DNA from: JACOMY01 sp046233115
Lineage (GTDB): Bacteria; Pseudomonadota; Alphaproteobacteria; Kiloniellales; JACOMY01
Reading direction: 5' to 3'
DNA length: 64,000 bases
NCBI GenBank assembly: GCA_046233115.1
Contig: JBJXHM010000013.1
Location: 124,001-188,000 of the forward strand
Below, one piece after another: positions 23,492 to 31,200 of the stretch. Below the pieces are notes generated by a model. It had not been told where the DNA came from, made no database searches, and saw nothing but the letters and a program-made list of their open reading frames with translations. Numbering within the stretch: position 1 is the stretch's first letter; each line of letters begins with the position of its first letter. Position numbers and translations under genes: made by a program.

Positions 23492-26400
23492 TCAGGTGAA
23501 GATGAAGTCCGTTGCGGTCAGCTGGTTGGCGTTGGTGATCCCGGTCAGTTCGGCCGAGAAGTCGGCGTTGCCGTTGCCGTCGGCGTCCACCTCGATGCGC
23601 CCGCCGCCAACGTTGGAGAAACGCACCTCGCCGGCGATGCCGTTGAAGCCCGAGCCGCCAATGTAGACGCCGGTCACGCCGGTCGCGAAGTCGACCCGCA
23701 GCTTGTCGCCTGCACCAAGGGCATCCTCGAAATCGGCCACGGTGCCGGCGTCGCCGCTCAAGGTCACGGCGTCGAAGCCGAAGGTGTCGATGCCGCTGCC
23801 GCCGAACAGTAGGTCCTTGCCGTCGCCACCGCCGAACAGCAGGTCGTCGCCGGCCGCACCATAGAGCGTGTTGGCAAGCGCATTGCCGTACAGGGTGTTG
23901 GCATCGCCGAAGCCGTTGCCGTCGATCCCGGCAATGCCGGTCACGGCGCGGAAGTTCTCGACCCCGCTCTCCAGGGTCCAGGAGACCGCGGCGAAGACCC
24001 AGTCGCTGCCGGTGTTGTCCAGGAAGGTCTCGCCGCCGTCGACCCAGAAGGTGTCCTCACCGGTGCCGCCGAACAGCGTGTCGGCCTCGACCCCGGTGCC
24101 GCCGACCAGATAGTCGTTGCCGCCGGCCCCGTAGACCCGGTCCTGCCCCGACCCGCCGAAGACGCTGTCGTTGCCGGAGGAGCCGAAGACCTGGTCCTGT
24201 CCGCTGGCGCCGTAGACCGTGTCGTTGAGGCCCGCGCCGAACACGCGGTCGTCGCCCAGGCCACCGTGGGCGATGTCTTGCAGGTCGCCGCCGACGACCG
24301 AATCGTCGCCCTCCCCGCCGTAGAGCCAGCCAGCACCGCTGCCGCCGTACTGGGTGTCGTTGCCCAGCCCACCATAGAGACTGTCGAGCCCGTCGCCGCC
24401 GTAGAGCAGATCGACCCCGGTACCGCCGTAGAGCCGGTCGTCGCCGCTGCCGCCGGCCAGACCATCGGTGCCGCTGTCGCCCGAGAGGGTGTCGTCGCCG
24501 TCGCCGCCGGCCGCGCCGTCGATGCCGGCGCCCAGTTGCACCACGTCGTCGCCGGAGCCGGCATCGACGCTGTCGTTGCCGTCCCCGCCATAGAGGCTGT
24601 CCTGGCTGGAGCCGCCGTAGAAGCCGTCGTTTCCGCTGCCGGCCAGGATGACGTCGTCGCCGAGGCCGCCGGTCCCGCCGTCGTCGCCGCTGCCGCCGAA
24701 GAGGTAGTCGTCGCCGTAGTCGCCGGAAAGGCTGTCGGCCGCATCGCCGCCGTAGAGCAGGTCCGTGGCGCTGCCGCCGCTCAGGCTGTCGGCCCCGCTG
24801 GCCCCGGTCAGGTTGTCGATGCCGCTGCCGCCGAAGAGGCTGTCCTTGCCGTCGCCGCCCAGGGCCTCGTCGTTGCCCAGCCCGGCGTAGAAGAGGTCGG
24901 CGCCGCTGCCTCCATGGAAGCCGTCCTCGCCCTCGCCGCCATAGAAGGTGTCGGCGCCGCTGCCGCCATAGATCTGGTCCTGGCCCAGATCGGCGAAACC
25001 GCTGTCATCGCCGGCGCCACCGAAGATCGTATCGGCACCGATCCCGGCGTAGACCGCGTCGGCACCGGAGCCGGCGTCGAGCGTATCGGCGCCGTCGGCC
25101 CCGACCATCAGGTCCCAGCCGCTGCCGCCGTACACCAGGTCGTCGCCGCTATCGCCGTAGACGTTGTCGTCGCCGAGCCCGCCGTAGACGCGATCCCCGT
25201 CGTCGCTGCCGAAGAGACTGTCGGACCCGGTCGCGCCGACGAGGCTGTCGTCGCCGGCGTTGCCGAGCAGCGTGTCGTTGCCCGACTCACCGGCCAGGAT
25301 GTCGCCGCCGCTGCCGCCAGCCAGCAGATCATCGCCGCCATCACCGCTGACCCGGTCGAAACCGCTGCCGCCGTAGAGGTGGTCCTGGCCGAGGCCGCCG
25401 TAGAGACTGTCGTCGCCCGCTCCGCCGCCGGCGAAGTCGCCCCCCAGGCCGCCATAGACCCGGTCGTCACCGGCCCCGCCGTAGAGCGAGTCCAGGCCGG
25501 ATCCTCCGTACAGCAGGTCGGTGCCGCTGGCCGCAGCGATGAGGTCGTCACCCGAGGCACCCTCGGCCGTGTCAGTGCCGCTGCCGCCGTAGAGCCTGTC
25601 CAGTCCCAGGCCACCGAACAGATAGTCGCCGCCGCTGCGCCCGAAGAGGCTGTCGTCGCCCTCCAGGCCGCTCAGGCTGTCCTCGCCGCCGCCGCCGTCC
25701 AGCGTGTCCGCACCGCTGCCGCCGTCCAGGGTGTCTTGGCCCGAGGCCCCCTGGATGCTGTCGTCGCCTCCACCGCCAAACAGCAGGTCGTCGCCGAGGT
25801 TGCCACGGATGTGGTCCTGACCGCTGCCGCCGTAGAGCAGGTCGCCGCCCTCGGCGCCGTAGACCTGGTCGCCGCCGCTGCCGCCGAAACCCCTGTTGGC
25901 CCCGTCGCCCCCGACCAGGCGGTCGTCGCCGAGGCCACCGACCAAGGTGTCGTCGCCGCCCTGGCCGCGCAGGGTGTCGTTCCCGGTCAGACCGGAAAGG
26001 AGGTTGCCGGCGGTGTTGCCCTTGATCACGTTGTCGATGCCATTGCCGCTGCCGGCCAGAGCACCCTGGTTGGCGAAGAGGAAGAGGGTCTCCACTTGGG
26101 CTGCGGCCGGGTTGGCGCCGAGCGTAAAGCTGACGCTGGCGATCACCGTGTCGCTGCCGCCGTCGGCCAAGGTCTCGACCACCACGTCAAGGCTGTCATC
26201 CACCCGGAAGACGTCGTTACCACTGCCCCCCGCCATGGTGTCGGCGCCGGGTCCGCCATTCAGGTAGTCGTTGCCGTTGTCGCCCCACAGCAGGTCGGTG
26301 CCGCTGGTTCCGAAGAGGCTGTCGGCATTGAGGCCCCCGAAGGCCGTATCGTCGCCCGCGTTGCCGCGCAGGATGTCGGTGCCGCTGGCCCCGAAGAGCG

Positions 26401-26542
26401 TGTCGTCGGCCTCCTGTCCGCGCAGGATGTCGGCACTGGCCAGCCCGTAGAGCGTATCGTTGCCGCCCCGGCCGTTGATCTCATCGGCGGCGTTGCTGCC
26501 GGCCAGGCTGTCGGGCCCGTTGGTGCCGTTGTAGAGTCCCAT
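23492..26542 (-). CDS. RTX calcium-binding repeat protein 1
   Basis: Secreted protein of 1,016 residues built almost entirely of RTX nonapeptides (GGxGxDxLx), which bind calcium and fold outside the cell as beta-rolls. The N-terminus (NGTNGPDSLAGSN) and C-terminus match those of the two larger paralogues. Near the end is TFWVDGGET then a short non-repeat block and VTGVYIGGSGFNGIAGEVRF, ending in DFIFT, the likely type I secretion signal region. No enzymatic or toxin domain is visible. ATG 26542 has GAGGGGA upstream. No type I secretion genes are in the window. Probably a matrix, S-layer-like or adhesive protein. Confidence 0.88.
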   Translation of the reverse strand: MGLYNGTNGPDSLAGSNAADEINGRGGNDTLYGLASADILRGQEADDTLFGASGTDILRGNAGDDTAFGGLNADSLFGTSGTDLLWGDNGNDYLNGGPGADTMAGGSGNDVFRVDDSLDVVVETLADGGSDTVIASVSFTLGANPAAAQVETLFLFANQGALAGSGNGIDNVIKGNTAGNLLSGLTGNDTLRGQGGDDTLVGGLGDDRLVGGDGANRGFGGSGGDQVYGAEGGDLLYGGSGQDHIRGNLGDDLLFGGGGDDSIQGASGQDTLDGGSGADTLDGGGGEDSLSGLEGDDSLFGRSGGDYLFGGLGLDRLYGGSGTDTAEGASGDDLIAAASGTDLLYGGSGLDSLYGGAGDDRVYGGLGGDFAGGGAGDDSLYGGLGQDHLYGGSGFDRVSGDGGDDLLAGGSGGDILAGESGNDTLLGNAGDDSLVGATGSDSLFGSDDGDRVYGGLGDDNVYGDSGDDLVYGGSGWDLMVGADGADTLDAGSGADAVYAGIGADTIFGGAGDDSGFADLGQDQIYGGSGADTFYGGEGEDGFHGGSGADLFYAGLGNDEALGGDGKDSLFGGSGIDNLTGASGADSLSGGSATDLLYGGDAADSLSGDYGDDYLFGGSGDDGGTGGLGDDVILAGSGNDGFYGGSSQDSLYGGDGNDSVDAGSGDDVVQLGAGIDGAAGGDGDDTLSGDSGTDGLAGGSGDDRLYGGTGVDLLYGGDGLDSLYGGLGNDTQYGGSGAGWLYGGEGDDSVVGGDLQDIAHGGLGDDRVFGAGLNDTVYGASGQDQVFGSSGNDSVFGGSGQDRVYGAGGNDYLVGGTGVEADTLFGGTGEDTFWVDGGETFLDNTGSDWVFAAVSWTLESGVENFRAVTGIAGIDGNGFGDANTLYGNALANTLYGAAGDDLLFGGGDGKDLLFGGSGIDTFGFDAVTLSGDAGTVADFEDALGAGDKLRVDFATGVTGVYIGGSGFNGIAGEVRFSNVGGGRIEVDADGNGNADFSAELTGITNANQLTATDFIFT

Positions 26543-26655
26543 CGCGCTTCCCCTCTCTCCCGCGCTTCAGTCGCCTGAGCCCGAGGTCGGAAGCGTCCTG
26601 CACGAGACTGTTTACGTCTGAGGGATCGAGCAAAGCGGCCAGTCCCGCGGACAAA

Positions 26656-26670
26656 TTTCGATTATCGAAA
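26656..26670. promoter_or_regulatory. Inverted repeat upstream of RTX protein 1
   Basis: TTTCGATTATCGAAA is a perfect inverted repeat (6-bp arms, 3-bp centre) in an AT-rich stretch 114 bp upstream of the RTX1 start. It could be an operator; no regulator is assigned. Confidence 0.35.
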
Positions 26671-26750
26671 GTTTTGCAATTGATAGCTTTGAAGTCAATC
26701 AACTAGCGAGAGAGGCCGCCCGACAGGCCTCTCCGGCCAGGTCTCAGCCT

Positions 26751-27677
26751 TCAGCCGCCCAGCGGCACGGCGTCTGGGATCTCGTAGCGCTCGTCGCCGA
26801 CGCGGATCAGGTTCAGGTCGGACTCGCGGCTAACCGAGAAGGGGCCATAGCCGTCGGCCTGCGAGCTATCGGCCCCCATCGCTTCTCCCTGGACGAAGAA
26901 GATGGCGCGCTTGCTGCCATCGGGCTTGGTGACGACGACGGTCGCATCGCCGCCCGTGCCTCTGGCAACACCGAAGTCGCAGGGGCCCGACGGCTGGCCC
27001 GGTTCCGAGGCGCAAGGGAGGGTGCCGGTCGCGTCGAAGTCGCCCTGGCCCGCGCGCGCGGCGGAGTCGTCATAGCCGGTGGGGATGTCACCGTTCGGGC
27101 CGCGGGCCGGGCTCAGATAGGCGACGGCGGCGTAGCCCACCGGACCGCCCTGCATCGGCTGCACCTGGCACCAGGTCCGGTCTTCGGCATTCTGGCAGCC
27201 CAGGTTGGTCAGGATCTCACCAGGCTTGAGGCTGGCCAGCACCTCGGCGGTGGTACTGGGCTCGGCCCGCAGGTTGAGGCTGGTGGAGACCCCCGTCACC
27301 TCGAAGCGCCGCGGGCCGCCATTGTCCGGCGAGAGCGGTAGGCCAGCCGCCCCACCCGAAGCGCCGGCCATGGCGCCGCCGCCGTCATCCGCCGCCGAGA
27401 CCACGGTCAGGCTCTCCACGGTCCCATCGGATGAGGCCCGGCAGTCCCAGAGGGATTCGCCCAGGTCGCGCAGCCGCACAAGGATGGCCGCCTCGGAGAC
27501 GTCCGTGCTCAAGACCTCGCCGCTCTGCGAGTCCGGCAGGCCGAGGCTGCGCAGCTTGGCGATGCAGCCGTCGATCGCTTCCTGCTCGCCGGCGATTGCT
27601 GCGGAGAAGGGGGCCGCCACCAGCACCGTCAGGCCCAGCAGCCCGGCGCCCAGGAAGAGAGAGGGGAACGTCTTCAT
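26751..27677 (-). CDS. Secreted SH3b-domain protein with C-terminal YE[LI]P module
   Basis: Protein of 308 residues with a signal peptide (LFLGAGLLGLTVLVAAPFSAAIAG, about 7-30). After an N-terminal region there is a bacterial SH3 domain (about 124-190: VSTSLNLRAEPSTTAEVL ... GYAAVAYLSP), which often binds peptidoglycan. The last 90 residues (about 217-308) form a separate module with Cys222 and Cys233, a KPDGSKRAIFF strand and RYEIPDAVPLGG. The same module ends the 206-residue protein at 43456. ATG 27677 overlaps the upstream small membrane gene by 4 bp, so the two form an operon. Located between RTX1 and RTX2. Function unknown; a periplasmic or surface role is likely. Confidence 0.8.
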   Translation of the reverse strand: MKTFPSLFLGAGLLGLTVLVAAPFSAAIAGEQEAIDGCIAKLRSLGLPDSQSGEVLSTDVSEAAILVRLRDLGESLWDCRASSDGTVESLTVVSAADDGGGAMAGASGGAAGLPLSPDNGGPRRFEVTGVSTSLNLRAEPSTTAEVLASLKPGEILTNLGCQNAEDRTWCQVQPMQGGPVGYAAVAYLSPARGPNGDIPTGYDDSAARAGQGDFDATGTLPCASEPGQPSGPCDFGVARGTGGDATVVVTKPDGSKRAIFFVQGEAMGADSSQADGYGPFSVSRESDLNLIRVGDERYEIPDAVPLGG

Positions 27678-27949
27678 GACCTGCGCTTCCTTTCCAAGAA
27701 CCGGCAGAGCGCCCAGAGCAGGGCGAGATTGATCAGCGGGGCCGCCGCCGCGGCCCAGAAGCGAAGCGGGTCCCCCAGCCCGCCGAGGAAGCGGTTCCAA
27801 GGCAGGCCGAGCGGCACCAGGTAGACGCCAGACAGCGGATCGCGCTCGGCGCCGAAGAGGCCGTAGGTGCCGATGATCAGCAGGCCGAGCGCGGCGAGAT
27901 AGAGCAGCGCGAAGGCCGCAAGGGCGATCCGACAGATCCGTTCACGCAT
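27674..27949 (-). CDS. Small two-helix membrane protein
   Basis: Predicted protein of 91 residues with two hydrophobic stretches: about 6-29 (RIALAAFALLYLAALGLLIIGTYG) and 61-84 (FWAAAAAPLINLALLWALC). It ends in a basic tail (RFLERKRRS). I do not recognise a family. It is translationally coupled to the SH3b protein gene by a 4-bp overlap. The start ATG 27949 is the first one adjoining the hydrophobic segment; its ribosome site is weak. Confidence 0.65.
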   Translation of the reverse strand: MRERICRIALAAFALLYLAALGLLIIGTYGLFGAERDPLSGVYLVPLGLPWNRFLGGLGDPLRFWAAAAAPLINLALLWALCRFLERKRRS

Positions 27950-28271
27950 CTTCAGGCTTGCCCCGAATCTCCGCCACAGGACCGCGAAAGCACCAGGCCG
28001 CCGACGAGGGTCACCGGGACCTTGCCACTCCCGTCGCCGGTTCGATTGTCTGCGACCCGCATTTGGCCCTGACCCCAAACAGATAAACACATCAAACCCC
28101 AATAAAACTCAATAGCTCTTCTTATTTATCTTTATCCTATTACCGTAATCCAAAAAGCGAAGGAATTAAGCAATGCCCATTTTTTGAGTCTTCTTTCCAC
28201 CGAACCCGCCGGCTCAGGCAAAACGGCCGGCCCCGAAGGACCGGCCGCTGTGCCGTGACCGGATCAGGGCC
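27950..28271. other. Intergenic region with AT-rich promoter and RTX2 terminator
   Basis: No gene supported. The part at about 28085-28190 is clearly AT-rich and probably holds the promoter of the membrane/SH3b operon to its left. The right part contains the RTX2 terminator (28219-28248). Confidence 0.5.
28219..28248 (-). terminator. Rho-independent terminator of RTX protein 2 gene
   Basis: Read on the minus strand, a GC stem (CGGCCGG with CCGGCCG, extended inward by two pairs) is followed by TTTT. It lies 24 bp beyond the RTX2 stop. The core GGCCGGTCCTTCGGGGCCGG is shared with the RTX3 terminator. Confidence 0.75.
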
Positions 28272-31200
28272 TCAGGTGAAGATGAAGTCGCCCGAGGTGA
28301 GTTGGTCGGCGTTGGTGTAGCCGGGCAGGCCGAAGAAAAAGTTGGCGTTGCCGTTGCCGTTCGCATCGACCTCGATGCGGCCGCCGCCACCAGTGGAGAA
28401 GCGGACCTCTCCGGCGATGCCGTTGAAGCCGGAGTCGCCGATGAAGACGCCGGTGACGCCGGACGCGAAGTTCACCTGCATCTTGTCTCCACCACCGGCC
28501 AGCAACGCCTGGAAATCGGCGACCTCACCTTCGTTGCCGCTCAGCTGCCCCGCGTTGAAGCCGAAGGTGTCGTCGCCACTGCCGCCGAACAGCGTGTCGG
28601 TGCCGACGAAACCAACCAAGGCGTCGTTGCCGCTTCCGCCGTACAGTAGGTCGGCATCGCTGCCACCGCTGATAAAGTCCTTGCCGTCGCCGCCGAAGGC
28701 CGTGTCCTTACCCTCGCTGCCGTTCATCAGGTCGTCGCCAACACCGCCGTAGAGTAGGTCGCTGCCGTTGCCGCCCACCAGCTCGTCAATTCCAGTCGAA
28801 CCGTAGAGGGCATCCTTGCCGGAGCCGCCATAGAGGAAGTCGTTGCCGCTGCTGCCGGACAGGTTGTCGATGCCCGTGCCACCGAAGGCGGAGTCGGACC
28901 CAAGGTCACCGATCAAGGTATCGTCTCCGATATCACCGGACAGGCTGTCGTCCCCGTTGCCACCATAGAGGCGGTCATTGGCATTGCCGCCGAAGATGCT
29001 GTCGTCACCATCGCGGCCGACACCGAGATCGGCGCCCGAGCCACCGAACACGCTGTCGTTACCGGAACTGCCATAGATCCGCTCGTTGCCGCTACCGCCG
29101 AAGATGCTGTCCGAGCCCGATCCTCCGACCAGGGTGTCGTCGCCGATGACGCCCAGCACAGTGTCGTCGCCGTCCCCGCCCTGGACGAAGTCATTTCCGG
29201 ACGCGCCGTAGAGGACGTCCTTGCCGCCTTCGCCATAGAGGAGGTCATTGCCCGACGCCCCGAACAGCGTGTTGGTCAAGTCGTTGCCCAGCATGGTGTT
29301 GACGTCGCCGAAGCCGTAGCCGTTCACGCCGGCAAAGCCGGTGACCGCCCGGAAGTTCTCGAAGCCGCTGGCCAGGGTCCAGGAGGTCGCCGCATAGACC
29401 CAGTCGACGCCGCCGCTGTCGTTCAGGGTCTCGCCGCCGTCGACCCAGAAGGTGTCGTTGCCCAGCCCACCGTAGAGCGCGTCCGATTCGGCCCCGGAGC
29501 CACCGACCAGGTAGTCGTTGCCGTCGCCGCCGATGACGATATCCTCGCCGGATCCGCCGAAGACGTGATCGTTGCCGGTCTGTCCGGAGAGGGAGTCCTT
29601 ACCGCTGGCACCGAAGATGGCGTCATCCAGGGTGCCGCCGAAAGCGGTATCGTCCCCCAGCCCGGCATAGAGATTGTCGTTGCCCTGGCCGCCATAAAGC
29701 GTGTCAATGCCCAGGCCGGCCAGCATGATATCGGTCCCGAGGTTGCCGCGCAGGGTGTCGTTGCCGTCGCCTCCATAGACCGCGTCGTTCCCGGTTCCGG
29801 CGTCGATCACATCGTCGCCGGAGTTGCCGCCGAGGATATCGATTCCGTCACCGCCGTAGATCAGGTCCTGGCCGTTGCCACCACCGACATTGTCGTTTCC
29901 GGAATGGGCCGTCAGGCTATCATCGCCCAGATCGCCCCGGAGCGTGTCGTTCCCCGACGCGCCGGACAGCGAGTCCTTTCCGTCGCCGCCATAGGCCGTG
30001 TCATCACCGAGCTGGCCGACGAGGAGGTCATCGCCGGCAGAGCCGTAGAGACGGTCGTCGCCGGTTCCGCCGGAGATGTCGTCCTTTCCAGACCCGCCGT
30101 TGAGCAAATCCTTGCCTGATGCTCCAAGCAGGATATCATCACCCGAACCGCCAAAGGCGCTATCGTCTCCGTCCTCACCAAACAGCCGGTCATGGCCCAG
30201 ACTGCCGTAGAGCAGGTCGACGCCGCTGCCGCCGTCGGCCCTGTCGTCGCCACCGTCAGTCTCGAGGGTATCGTTCGCCGAGCCGCCGTAGAGCGTATCG
30301 ATGCCCTCACCGCCGATCATCGCATCGTTGCCGTCGTTGCCAAAGAGGGTGTCGTCGCCCGCGGCGCCATAGGCCAGGTCGGCACCGCTACCTGCGGCGA
30401 TCGTATCCGTGCTGGAGCCACCGTAGAGGTAGTCCGTGCCACTGCCGCCATTCAGCGTGTCCTGGCCAGAGCCCGCGTCGATCTGGTCATCACCCTGTTC
30501 GCCACTCAGGATGTCGTCCCCGTTGTAGCCATAGAGGAAGTCCGCGCCGCTCCCGCCAGCCAGGCCGTCGTCTCCCTCGTCTCCGTAGAGCGTGTCGCTA
30601 CCGCTACCGCCGACAAGAGCGTCCTGCGCGTCACCACCGAAGGCCGTGTCGTCGCCGTCGTCGCCGTTGATGAGGTCCTCGCTCTGGGCACCGTAGAGAC
30701 GGTCATCACCGGTTCCGCCCGAGATGTCATCCTTTCCAGACCCACCGGAGAGCAGATCCTTGCCCGATTGCCCCTGGAGGGAGTCGTCACCCGAACCGCC
30801 ATAGGCGCTATCGTCCCCGTCGCCGCCAATGAGGCTGTCGTCGCCTGCCTCGCCAGCCGCCACGTCATCGCCGGCGGCACCGAAGATCACATCCGTGCTG
30901 GAGCCGCCGTAGAGGCTGTCGATCCCCGAGCCACCATCGAGCGTATCCTCCCCCGAGCCGGCATCTAGCTGGTCATCGCCACCCTGGCCAAGCAGGGTGT
31001 CGTTCCCGTTGTAGCCATAGAGGAAGTCTGCACTGCTCCCGCCAGCGACGACGTCGTCTCCCCCGTCACCATAGATCGTGTCACTGCCGCTGCCGCCGAT
31101 AGCGACATCTCTCGCTTCGCCGCCGAAGGCCGTGTCGTCACCAGCATTGCCGAACAGTTGGTCCTCGCCGTCCTGGCCGTAGAGCGAATCGTCGCCCGTC